DNA of 64,000 nt from [Zimmermannella] bifida NBRC 103089. GTDB lineage: Bacteria > Actinomycetota > Actinomycetes > Actinomycetales > Microbacteriaceae. The stretch lies in assembly GCF_001570925.1 (NCBI RefSeq), contig NZ_BCSP01000006.1, positions 1 to 64,000 on the forward strand. The letters run 5' to 3'. A program made the position numbers and the translations under genes. A model generated the notes under the pieces. It saw only the letters and a list, made by a program, of their open reading frames with translations. It had not been told where the DNA came from and made no database searches. This document shows, piece by piece, positions 26,004-33,021 of the stretch; positions within the stretch are counted from its first letter, which is position 1, and the number at the start of each line of letters is the position of its first letter.

Positions 26004-27212
26004 CTATAGAATTTCGACACGACTGGCGTTGCTGAGGAGATGGCGCAGGGCGTGCCGCTCGTGTTCGTACTCGCACATGTCGATGGCTCGTCCGAGGAGA
26101 TCGTCGGCACCCGGATCATCGCCTTCTTGGCGGAGTATATGGGCTCCGAGAACCAGTACACGGTGATGGTTCGGCAGCTCGCTGCGCAACCTGTCTACTT
26201 CGGCGATGGCGACGGACCGCCCGGCAGCTGCCCGCCCCGCGGCCTCTTCCAGTCGGTCCAGCGGCGAATCGCCCAACTGGGCGAGGCGATCGTGTGCAGC
26301 TTCGATGAGGCCCCAGTTCGTGCGTTCAATATCGGGGGCTAATGAGTGTGCCGCCTCGATCGTGGCGTACGCTCGAAGTTCCTCCGCATACCCTGCGCTG
26401 GGAGCCAATGCTGTGTAGCGGCGTAGCGCCGCTGTCGTCTCGTCCGAGCGCCAGAGGGAACGGTCCTGTTCGGCCAGGGTGAGTAGACGCCCGCTGGTAT
26501 CGATGCGGGCTGCGCGACGAGCATGGGTCAGTGAAACAAGTACATCGAGTGCACTGAGCGCGGGCTGCGGGTAGTTCCAGGCCGTCTGCTGCACCAGCGA
26601 TACAAGGTCGCCGGTCGCCTTGTCGTTGGCAAAGTAGGCTGCCGTGTACGCAACTGAGAGTGCGCGAGCGACGTCGTCGGACCTTTCTGGGTAGTCACGT
26701 GAAGACGTCAGGGCGAACCCCGCCAGTGTTGCACGCTTCTTGGCGCGGGTGATGCGCGCCGCCATGGTCGATGTGCTCACGAGAAACATACGTGCGATCC
26801 GCTCGGTAGACAGGCCCAGCACGAAACGCAGCGCCAAAATTGGTCGAGATTCGCTCCCCAACGCGGGGTGGCAGGCAAGCCAGAGCATTTCAACTCGATC
26901 GTCAATCATGCTGGGCGCTTTCTCGGCGGCCTCGATTGATTCCTCGGCCACGACCAAGTGCCGCCGTCGTGCCAACGCTTGTTCACGACGCAACTCATCG
27001 ATCAGCACGCGCTGCGCAGTGCGACGAATCCAGGCGACAGGATGGGCTGGCATCTGTTTCTTCCACGCACCCAGTGCGCGCTCGCAAGCATTGGAAAGCG
27101 CGTCCTCCGCGAGATCCACCCGCCCGGAGAACACGATGAGGGAGCGCAGTAGCGACGCCCAGTGCTCACGTACCAGCGCCGCTACCGCGTCGTCCGGGTT
27201 ATGCAACCTCAT
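26004..27212 (-). CDS. ECF sigma factor with C-terminal TPR-like domain (ECF42 type, DUF6596)
   Basis: A 402-residue sigma factor. Region 2 lies at about residues 10-75 (DLAEDALSNACERAL, PVAWIRRTAQRVLIDELRR) and region 4 at about 115-165 (ILALRFVLGLSTERIARMFLVSTSTMAARITRAKK). A long C-terminal helical-repeat domain (about 180-402), with NWGLIEAAHDRLAQL and VLVLGAHILRQEG, is the ECF42/DUF6596 hallmark. No anti-sigma factor is present, as usual for this group; the C-terminal domain is thought to control it. Its start overlaps the YCII gene stop by 4 bp. It is transposon cargo and may direct expression of its own partner gene. Confidence 0.9.
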   Translation of the reverse strand: MRLHNPDDAVAALVREHWASLLRSLIVFSGRVDLAEDALSNACERALGAWKKQMPAHPVAWIRRTAQRVLIDELRREQALARRRHLVVAEESIEAAEKAPSMIDDRVEMLWLACHPALGSESRPILALRFVLGLSTERIARMFLVSTSTMAARITRAKKRATLAGFALTSSRDYPERSDDVARALSVAYTAAYFANDKATGDLVSLVQQTAWNYPQPALSALDVLVSLTHARRAARIDTSGRLLTLAEQDRSLWRSDETTAALRRYTALAPSAGYAEELRAYATIEAAHSLAPDIERTNWGLIEAAHDRLAQLGDSPLDRLEEAAGRAAAGRSVAIAEVDRLRSELPNHHRVLVLGAHILRQEGDDPGADDLLGRAIDMCEYEHERHALRHLLSNASRVEIL

Positions 27213-27559
27213 CCCATCGAGTCGACAGGCCGCATCTCCATGTCATACGGCGGCAGAACGTCCGATACTTCGAGCAACAAGTCCAGGTTCGGAGTTTCAA
27301 CGAGGTAGAAGCCGCCTAACCCCTCGTACGCGGTAGCATATGGTCCTTCAGAGATCACCCGTTTGCCCCCCGATCTGCGCACAGTGGTGGCTGCTTCCCC
27401 GTTCTGGAGAGCTTCGCCTGCGAGGATCTCGACGCCACGCGCGGCGCACTCACTCCCGAACTGCTCGAATCGTTCCATGAGCGCAACCTGTTCAGCCTCG
27501 TTCAGCCCGTCCCAGGCCGGAACATCGCCATCGCCCGTCAGTAGCAGCATGTACTTCAT
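27209..27559 (-). CDS. YCII/DGPF-domain protein, ECF42 partner
   Basis: A 116-residue YciI-related protein, with MKYMLLLTGDGDV at the start and EGPYATAYEGLGGFYLVETPNLDLLLEVS carrying the DGPF-type motif. ECF42 sigma factors are almost always paired with one or more such proteins, which are often their transcriptional targets. ATG 27559 has a good Shine-Dalgarno (AGGAG). It is first in a two-gene operon with an ATGA-type overlap to the sigma factor. The biochemical function of the family is unclear. Confidence 0.9.
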   Translation of the reverse strand: MKYMLLLTGDGDVPAWDGLNEAEQVALMERFEQFGSECAARGVEILAGEALQNGEAATTVRRSGGKRVISEGPYATAYEGLGGFYLVETPNLDLLLEVSDVLPPYDMEMRPVDSMG

Positions 27560-27824
27560 GTTTGTCTCCTCTCGATGGCGTACGCACGCCATCACCATAG
27601 TGACGTAGGAGCATCAACGAAATCGACACCACTCCAAGAACAACTCAGACATCTTTCAGTCGTACCCCCGAACTGCAACCTTCATAGATGCCATTGAGCG
27701 CAGAACAATAACCGCCAAACACCACCAACATTCACACCGTCGGTGCTCGTGCCGGAATCGATCGTTTTCGGCCTACTCGGCTCGCGGTGATGAACCTATG
27801 CGCCGGCAATCTGCTGGATGGCCT

Positions 27825-27846
27825 GGTTACCTTCCGGATGGTAACC
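27825..27846. promoter_or_regulatory. Palindromic TetR operator
   Basis: A 22-bp near-perfect palindrome has outer arms GGTTACC and GGTAACC and the self-complementary centre TCCGGA, with a single mismatched pair. It ends 7 bp before the TetR ATG. The location supports autoregulation of the TetR-SMR operon. Confidence 0.7.
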
Positions 27847-27853
27847 TACACTC

Positions 27854-28384
27854 ATGCGCACCGATCCTCGCCCCGCGATCCTGGCGGCCGCCTTCTCTCA
27901 GCTCGACGAGGGGCGGGCGGTGTCTCTGGATTCCGTGGCCCGGAGTGTGGGGCTGACCAAGCCGGGGGTGATGTATCACTTCCCCACGAAGGAAGCCCTC
28001 ATGCTCGCCCTGGTGGACTCCGTTTTGGACCGCTGGGAAGAGGCGCTGGTCGCACGCCTCGGGTCGTCACCGGAGGGCGCGGCGCCGGCCGCGCGCATCG
28101 GCGCGTACGTCGACTGGTCACTGTCCGGGGGGTTCGATGAAACCGACCTGATGGCGATGAGTGATCCGAAGCTGCGCCGCTCGCTCACGCAACGCTGGGC
28201 CGAACGTCTCGCGCCCTGGCTTGTCGTGCCTGATGACGTCGCCCCGGCCGAACGCACCCGGTTGCTCGCCGCCCGCCTTCTGGCCGACGGCGGGTGGCTT
28301 GCCGAAGCCGCCAACGTCTCCCCCCCTACCCCCGGCGACCTGGCGCAGCTCCGCGCCTTCGCCCACAACCTCCTGAAGGACTGA
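27854..28384 (+). CDS. TetR-family repressor of the SMR efflux pair
   Basis: A 176-residue TetR-type regulator. The N-terminal HTH is LDEGRAVSLDSVARSVGLTKPGVMYHFPTKEALML in part (about residues 18-52). The ligand-binding region is shorter than usual and Ala/Arg-rich. The stop lies 2 bp before the first SMR gene, and a palindromic operator sits directly upstream of the start. It probably represses the operon until a cationic drug or similar ligand binds. Confidence 0.9.
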   Translation: MRTDPRPAILAAAFSQLDEGRAVSLDSVARSVGLTKPGVMYHFPTKEALMLALVDSVLDRWEEALVARLGSSPEGAAPAARIGAYVDWSLSGGFDETDLMAMSDPKLRRSLTQRWAERLAPWLVVPDDVAPAERTRLLAARLLADGGWLAEAANVSPPTPGDLAQLRAFAHNLLKD

Positions 28385-28386
28385 CT

Positions 28387-28734
28387 ATGAAGAAATGGCT
28401 CCTGCTTGCCGGCGCGATCATCAGTGAAGTCGCCGGCTCTCTCGCCCTCCAAGCCGGCCAGGACCACCCGGCCTGGTACATCCTGGTCGCGATCGGCTAC
28501 GTCGGCGCGTTCACGCTTCTCGCGCTCGTTCTACGCGAGGGGATGGCCCTCGGGGTTGCATACGGGATCTGGGGCGCGATGGGCGTCGCGTTGACCGCAC
28601 TGCTGGCCGCACTCCTGTTTGGACAGCCCTTGACCGGCGTGATGATCCTCGGCCTGGCGTTGATCATCGGCGGTGTTCTCACCGTCGAACTCGGATCGCA
28701 AGCGGCGCAGCGCAAGAGGGAGGCGAGCATCTGA
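28387..28734 (+). CDS. Small multidrug resistance (SMR) transporter, subunit 1
   Basis: A 115-residue four-helix SMR protein. TM1 carries the essential membrane glutamate (GAIISEVAGSLALQAG, about E14). TM3 has the GVAYGIWGAMGVALTA signature and TM4 is LIIGGVLTVELG. A basic tail of about 12 residues follows. The stop and the next start overlap (TGATG), so this is a coupled pair. Paired SMR proteins such as EbrAB or YkkCD work as heterodimeric proton antiporters for quaternary ammonium compounds and dyes. Assembly as a heterodimer is inferred from the gene pairing. Confidence 0.92.
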   Translation: MKKWLLLAGAIISEVAGSLALQAGQDHPAWYILVAIGYVGAFTLLALVLREGMALGVAYGIWGAMGVALTALLAALLFGQPLTGVMILGLALIIGGVLTVELGSQAAQRKREASI

Positions 28735-29054
28735 TGGTCTGGCTCTTCCTCATCCTCGCGATCGTCCTCGAAGTCGGCGCGGCACTCTCCCTGCGCCTCG
28801 CAACCGACGGCCGGAAACTGTTCTACATCGCCGTCGTCGTGGGCTACCTCGGCGCGTTCTTCTTCCTCACCCAAGTCCTTGCCCTCGGGCTCGGCATCGG
28901 TGTTGCCTACGGCATCTGGGCCGCCTCCGGCGTCGCCCTCACCGCCGTGGCCAGCAAGTTCCTGTTCAAAGAGCCCTTCACCTGGGTCATGGCGCTCGGC
29001 ATCGCCCTCATCATCGGCGGCGTCCTCCTCGTCGAACTCGGCGCGGCCCACTAG
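28734..29054 (+). CDS. Small multidrug resistance (SMR) transporter, subunit 2
   Basis: A 106-residue partner SMR protein with four helices. The key glutamate lies in FLILAIVLEVGAALSLRLA (about E14), TM3 has GVAYGIWAASGVALTA, and TM4 ends LLVELGAAH. It has no basic tail, unlike subunit 1, so the two may insert with opposite topology as in other asymmetric SMR pairs. The overlap with the upstream gene implies near-equal translation. It is likely to confer resistance to quaternary ammonium disinfectants. Confidence 0.92.
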   Translation: MVWLFLILAIVLEVGAALSLRLATDGRKLFYIAVVVGYLGAFFFLTQVLALGLGIGVAYGIWAASGVALTAVASKFLFKEPFTWVMALGIALIIGGVLLVELGAAH

Positions 29055-29069
29055 CCTGCCGACACGGCC

Positions 29070-29267
29070 ATGACCGTCGCTCGCACCCTCGCGGCAATTC
29101 GCCGCGCCCTCCTGGAAGATCCTGCCGTCGACATCCGATTCGTGGACGCAATCACCGTCGACAGTCATCTTCTGAGCACGCACGGCCAGGCCCTCATCCT
29201 GTTCGTACACCCACAGCATCGCGAAGTCGTCGACGAGCTGCGCAACGCCTCCCGCCCATTGGACTAG
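29070..29267 (+). CDS. Small hypothetical protein downstream of the SMR pair
   Basis: A 65-residue open frame starting 16 bp after the second SMR gene. It has an amphipathic beginning (ARTLAAIRRALLEDP), a mixed core (VDIRFVDAITVDSHLL) and a C-terminal helix HREVVDELRN. It looks like a small folded protein, but I do not recognise a family and there is no strong ribosome binding site. It could also be the remnant of a longer gene cut by the neighbouring module B. Confidence 0.4.
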   Translation: MTVARTLAAIRRALLEDPAVDIRFVDAITVDSHLLSTHGQALILFVHPQHREVVDELRNASRPLD

Positions 29268-29335
29268 TGCGGTCGGCCGGGGTCATCACCGCGGCCGCCT
29301 ATGTAAAACAAGCGGCGTTCACGTTACACTGAGGC

Positions 29336-29902
29336 ATGGCCACGATCGGTTACGCCCGAGTCTCAACCCGAGACCAGAATCCCGACGGCCAAACGGATGC
29401 GCTCAATGCGGCGGGCTGCGACAAGATTTTCGTCGAGCACGCATCCGGCACCCTGGCGAAACGGCCGGCACTGACGGAAGCCCTCGGATATCTGCGCGAG
29501 GGGGACTCGCTCGTCGTGACGAAACTTGACCGGCTCGGCCGGTCGGTGAGAAACCTCAAACAGGTCGCGGACGAATTGCAACAGCGCGGGGTCGGTTTGA
29601 AGGCACTCTCGCAGGGCATCGACACGACGACGCCGGGAGGTCGCCTGTTCTTCCACATGCTCGCTGCGATCGCGGAGTTCGAACACGACCTCATCGTCGA
29701 ACGCACCCACGACGGCCTCGCGGCCGCCCGCGCCCGGGGCCGGAAGGGCGGCCCGAAGTTCAAGATGACGCCGACGAAGATCCGGCAGGCCCGGGCGATG
29801 TACGACGAGGGCGGCCACACCGTCCAAGAGATTGCCGACACGTTCGGAGTGTCCCGGCCCACGATCTACCGGCACTTGGCCGAGCACGTCGAGCGGGCCT
29901 AA
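29336..29902 (+). CDS. Serine recombinase/resolvase (module B)
   Basis: A 188-residue resolvase/invertase. The catalytic serine is in YARVSTRDQNPDGQ, the core has LVVTKLDRLGRSVRNLKQVADEL and EHDLIVERTHDGLAAAR, and the HTH is TVQEIADTFGVSRPTIYRHL. It differs from the module A resolvase throughout, so the two modules have separate origins. It reads toward tniA of module B, with 9 bp between the genes. A res site probably lies in the 68 bp upstream. Confidence 0.93.
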   Translation: MATIGYARVSTRDQNPDGQTDALNAAGCDKIFVEHASGTLAKRPALTEALGYLREGDSLVVTKLDRLGRSVRNLKQVADELQQRGVGLKALSQGIDTTTPGGRLFFHMLAAIAEFEHDLIVERTHDGLAAARARGRKGGPKFKMTPTKIRQARAMYDEGGHTVQEIADTFGVSRPTIYRHLAEHVERA

Positions 29903-29911
29903 CGAGGAATC

Positions 29912-31348
29912 ATGGCGCACCTCAGCGACCGGCAGAAAGCCGAGCTTGTGCGCCAACACCAGGACGGGGTGCCGTGGACGCGCATTGCGGAACACTCCGG
30001 CGTTGCCGTACGGACCCTGCAACGCTGGGCAGCCCGGATGGAAACGGGACAGCTCTCACGGGCACCTCGCAGCGATAAGGGTTCGAGGCGCATCGACGCC
30101 GAGCTGGTGAAGGCGATTGAGGCGCTTGCTGTGCGGCGACCCGCGCCGACGATCGCGTATATCCACCGCCGCATCGGTGATATCGCCAGGGGCCGAGGAC
30201 TATCCGTCCCGGGGTACACCACGGTCCGCGAAATCGTGCACGCGCTCGACCCGGGCCTGACCGCTCTCGCGGACGGCGGGGACGCGGCCTATCGAGACAA
30301 GTTCGAGCTGGTCTACCGCCGCACAACCTCTGCGCCGAATGAACAGTGGCAGATGGACCACACTCTGCTCGATGTGATGATCCTAGATGACCGGCAACAG
30401 CCTGTCCGTCCCTGGCTCACGATCGTGCTCGACGACTACTCACGAGCGATCGCGGGCTACGCGGTCAGCGTCTCAGCACCCACGGCCGAGCATTCCGCAT
30501 TGGCTTTCCACCAGGCCATTACTCGGAAACGAAACCCGAAGTGGGTGGTGTCGGGCCTCCCGGACATCCTCTACAGCGACCACGGATCCGACTTCACCTC
30601 GACCAGAATCGAACACGTCTGTCTCGACGTGCACGTGCGGTTGATTCACTCACGGATCGGCGTCCCGCAGGGGCGCGGCAAGATCGAACGGTTCTACCGA
30701 ACGATCACGACCGAGCTGCTGCCGCACCTGCCCGGCTTCATCCCGCACGGCACCGGTGGATCGCCCATCACCGAGCCAACGTGGACCTTGCACCAGCTCG
30801 ATGACGTTCTCGAGCGATTCATCGTCGACGAATACAACGAACGCATCCACTCATCGACGGGTGCTGCCCCGCACGAGCGATGGCGCAGCGACAGTTTCAT
30901 CCCTCGAACACCCGCCCGCCCGGAAGACATCGATCTGCTTCTACTCACCGCAGCGACAACCCGCCGTGTGCAACGTGACGGGATCCGTTTCGCATCCACC
31001 CGATACTTCTCCCCAGTCCTCGCCGCGTACGTCGGGGAAGACGTCACGGTGCGGTACGACCCACGTGACCTCGGGGAAGTACGAATCTTCCACGACAACG
31101 CATTCCTCTGCCGCGCAATTGCCCCCGAACGCTCCTCGGAGACTGTTTCCTTCGCGGATCTACAAACTGCGAGGAACACGCGACGTCGCACCCTGAAACA
31201 GCAACTCCGGGAGCTCACGACTCACGCAGACTCCCTCCCCGAAGACACTCGCCACCAACCTGATATTGCAACGGCCTTCGGCAACCCACCTGTCCAGGCC
31301 GCGATACCTCGCGCACGACACGGATTGAGGACCTACGCCAGTGACTGA
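29912..31348 (+). CDS. TniA-like DDE transposase (module B)
   Basis: A 478-residue Mu/Tn7-type transposase. N-terminal HTH region: WTRIAEHSGVAVRTLQRW. DDE triad: WQMDHTLLD, LYSDHGSDF, and GRGKIERFY. C-terminal domain: DGIRFASTRYFSPVLAAYVG. By eye it is roughly half identical to the module A transposase over the catalytic core. The start ATG 29912 follows GAGGA. Its stop overlaps tniB by 8 bp. It lies nearest the right end of the composite element and is the better candidate for having mobilised the whole unit. Confidence 0.93.
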   Translation: MAHLSDRQKAELVRQHQDGVPWTRIAEHSGVAVRTLQRWAARMETGQLSRAPRSDKGSRRIDAELVKAIEALAVRRPAPTIAYIHRRIGDIARGRGLSVPGYTTVREIVHALDPGLTALADGGDAAYRDKFELVYRRTTSAPNEQWQMDHTLLDVMILDDRQQPVRPWLTIVLDDYSRAIAGYAVSVSAPTAEHSALAFHQAITRKRNPKWVVSGLPDILYSDHGSDFTSTRIEHVCLDVHVRLIHSRIGVPQGRGKIERFYRTITTELLPHLPGFIPHGTGGSPITEPTWTLHQLDDVLERFIVDEYNERIHSSTGAAPHERWRSDSFIPRTPARPEDIDLLLLTAATTRRVQRDGIRFASTRYFSPVLAAYVGEDVTVRYDPRDLGEVRIFHDNAFLCRAIAPERSSETVSFADLQTARNTRRRTLKQQLRELTTHADSLPEDTRHQPDIATAFGNPPVQAAIPRARHGLRTYASD

Positions 31349-32258
31349 CGCAGACAGCAAACCCCGGTCTCTTCTCTTCACGCCTGACGATGACGGACGC
31401 CGATTCCTCAACGGCCATTTCGACGAGTTCACCGATGCACCCCCGCCCCACGCGGACAGCTTGGCCGCATTCGTGACTACCCGTGAGTACCGACGGTTCA
31501 CAGAGTTTGCGGACACCGTCCGATCACACCGCTACATCGGCCTCTGCTACGGACCGCCCGGCGTTGGGAAGACACGCTCCGCCCGCAACTACGCAGGCAC
31601 TGACGAGTGGGAGCAGTGGTACCCGCTTTCCCGCGGCGAAGGCGCACTGCCACCTGTGCCCGAAGCGGTGCAACGAAGTCGCACGGCGTTCTTCACGCCC
31701 ACCGTCGCCGCGACCATCAAGCAGATCGATCAAGGCTTGCCCCGGGCATGCCAGCAGATCTCCTGGGCCATCGACTATACCCAGCACGGGCACGTTGATC
31801 CTTTCGTGCACGTGGAGTCTCAACACAGTGGGAACACCGAACTGCTCATCATCGACGAAGCCGACCGACTCAAAACCGCTGGCCTCGAACAAGTCCGCGA
31901 CTTTTACGACCGCCACCGGATGGGCGTCATCCTCATCGGCATGCCCGGCATCGAGAAACGGCTCGCCCGATACCCCCAGCTCTACAGCCGCATTGGCTTC
32001 GCTCACGAGTACCGGGCGCTACGCAGTGACGAGCTCACGGCCGTTGTCGCGCAGCGTCTCCCGGACCCCGACCCAGACGACTCCGGTCTCGCGCACACCG
32101 CTGCTCTCGCCGCGATCGTCCGCGCCACCAATGGAAACTTCCGTCTCGCCGACCGGCTCGTCACCCAGATCAACCGCATACTCGAGATCAACAAGCAGAC
32201 GCGCCTCATCCCTGAGGCCGTCGACGCCGCCCAGGAAGCACTCCTCATCGGACGATAA
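31341..32258 (+). CDS. TniB-like AAA+ transposition ATPase (module B)
   Basis: A 305-residue ATPase. Walker A is GPPGVGKTRS (about residues 73-82) and Walker B is LLIIDEADRL, with a sensor ILIGMPGIEKRL and the shared segment YPQLYSRIGFAHEYR. It has about 40 more N-terminal residues than TniB of module A. It ends 39 bp before the right transposon terminus, so the right end is compact, whereas the left end carries a SUMF1 cargo gene. Confidence 0.92.
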   Translation: MTDADSKPRSLLFTPDDDGRRFLNGHFDEFTDAPPPHADSLAAFVTTREYRRFTEFADTVRSHRYIGLCYGPPGVGKTRSARNYAGTDEWEQWYPLSRGEGALPPVPEAVQRSRTAFFTPTVAATIKQIDQGLPRACQQISWAIDYTQHGHVDPFVHVESQHSGNTELLIIDEADRLKTAGLEQVRDFYDRHRMGVILIGMPGIEKRLARYPQLYSRIGFAHEYRALRSDELTAVVAQRLPDPDPDDSGLAHTAALAAIVRATNGNFRLADRLVTQINRILEINKQTRLIPEAVDAAQEALLIGR

Positions 32259-32268
32259 GCGACGCGGG

Positions 32269-32297
32269 AAACACGACATTTACCGGCGCAAGTCACA
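32269..32297 (-). repeat. Right terminal inverted repeat of the composite transposon
   Basis: Ends GCGCAAGTCACA at 32297. Matches the left end in inverse orientation with three mismatches in 29. It is followed at once by CCCGACCGC (32298-32306), the same nine bases that precede the left end. Confidence 0.8.
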
Positions 32298-32308
32298 CCC
32301 GACCGCAA

Positions 32309-32400
32309 TTTGAGCCGGGTAGCCCGGCTCAAAACCCCGGCTCAAAACCCCGGCTCAAAACCCCGGCTCAAAACCCCGGCTCAAAACCCCGGCTCAAAAC
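32309..32400. repeat. Palindrome followed by six perfect 13-bp tandem repeats
   Basis: TTTGAGCCGGG and CCCGGCTCAAA (11-bp arms, 3-nt spacer) span 32309-32333. From 32323 to 32400 the unit CCCGGCTCAAAAC occurs six times in a row without change. The array sits 3-12 bp outside the right transposon end. A related CCGCTCAAAA lies outside the left end near 22052. Confidence 0.8.
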
Positions 32401-32479
32401 CTAATCGGTTCAAAACTGAACCTCGATCGTTTATGCACCGCCAAGTAAATTGGAGCTAACACGAGACAAGGAGGCCATG

Positions 32480-32680
32480 ATGCCTAAAGCGCAAGTGAAG
32501 CCGGATACGGCGCCGCCGGACACCCAGCGCACCCTTGATTTTGTTCATGGTGTACTTGGTGCGGCCGGTCAGACGATGACCGATCCAGTGCTGGTTGATC
32601 TGTTGGAGCGCTACGTACGGGGCGAGATTAGCGAAGCTGAGTATGACCGCGCCACAGTCGAGCACGTGTTGCGTTCATGA
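32480..32680 (+). CDS. VbhA-like antitoxin of a Fic toxin-antitoxin module
   Basis: A 66-residue protein whose C-terminal half (TMTDPVLVDLLERYVRGEISEAEYDRATVEHVL) matches the VbhA antitoxin domain, in which a short helix blocks the ATP site of a Fic AMP-transferase. ATG 32480 is favoured over ATG 32477 because AAGGAGG at 32468-32474 is then correctly spaced. The stop overlaps the start of the fic gene (ATGA), the normal layout. Its toxin is truncated, so it is probably an orphan. Confidence 0.75.
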   Translation: MPKAQVKPDTAPPDTQRTLDFVHGVLGAAGQTMTDPVLVDLLERYVRGEISEAEYDRATVEHVLRS

Positions 32681-32751
32681 GGGCACACCAGTTCGGTGCC
32701 TGGGATGATTACTTCATCCCGTTGGGATTTCTGTTCAACTCTCCCAACTAA
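32677..32751 (+). pseudogene. 5' remnant of a fic toxin gene, truncated after about 15 codons
   Basis: The frame begins at the ATG overlapping the antitoxin stop. It encodes MRAHQFGAWDDYFIP, which matches the usual start of Fic proteins just before their conserved PGT segment. At 32720 the sequence switches to the island repeat and the frame ends at TAA 32749-32751. No later piece of fic is visible in the window. The break therefore marks the junction at which another sequence replaced the toxin. Confidence 0.7.
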
Positions 32752-32756
32752 GCTTC
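32723..32756 (+). repeat. 34-bp island-flanking direct repeat, right copy
   Basis: Identical to 19378-19411. Here it extends on the 5' side to GTTGGGA, which pairs with TCCCAAC at 32742-32748 to give an inverted repeat of 7-bp arms. It starts where the fic homology stops. Confidence 0.75.
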
Positions 32757-32783
32757 CGACGTACGTTGTACTCACGCTTGGCA

Positions 32784-32800
32784 CGTTGGGATTTCTGTTC
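32784..32800 (+). repeat. Partial third copy of the island repeat
   Basis: CGTTGGGATTTCTGTTC, identical over 17 bp to 32720-32736 and offset by 64 bp. It is followed by unrelated sequence. This tandem partial copy suggests a second recombination or insertion event at the right boundary. Confidence 0.6.
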
Positions 32801-32940
32801 GGGTGTAAGCCTCGCAGGCCTGAGCGTGGGTTTCATTACTCCCGCGCGGAACGACTATTCTCCCTGCAGTGGTGGCTGTGTTGCTGGCGTTGATAGTGAC
32901 CCAGCGGCTGTCATGGGTGCGAACCCACGGAAAACCACGT

Positions 32941-32964
32941 GTGGCCCGCACAATCGCGGGCCAC
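32941..32964 (-). terminator. Hairpin terminator downstream of purL
   Basis: Perfect 9-bp arms GTGGCCCGC and GCGGGCCAC around ACAATC, 58 bp past the purL stop on the minus strand. Confidence 0.6.
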
Positions 32965-33021
32965 ACAGCGAACTCAATAACTGATAACTGCCGGGCTCAG
33001 TGAGCCGTGGGCAACACCGAA

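Larger units (their letters stand above)
22106..32297. mobile_element. 10.2-kb composite Tn552/Tn5053-like transposon
   Basis: The left end reads TGTGACTCGCGCCAGTAAAT from 22106. The right end, read inwards on the minus strand from 32297, is TGTGACTTGCGCCGGTAAAT. The match continues through GTCGTG, giving about 26 of 29 identical, with TGT...ACA termini as in TniA-type elements. The sequence CCCGACCGC is present immediately outside both ends (22097-22105 and 32298-32306), as a target duplication should be. Cargo: a SUMF1-domain gene, two TniAB-resolvase modules, an ECF42-type sigma factor with its YCII partner, and a TetR-regulated SMR pair. TniA and TniB are expected to mediate replicative transposition and the resolvases to resolve cointegrates. 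Confidence 0.8.

Noticed and set aside
32723-32756. tRNA T-arm-like sequence (GTTCAACTC) suggesting a tRNA attachment site
   Set aside because: The flanking bases do not form a T stem and no tRNA body is present on either strand.
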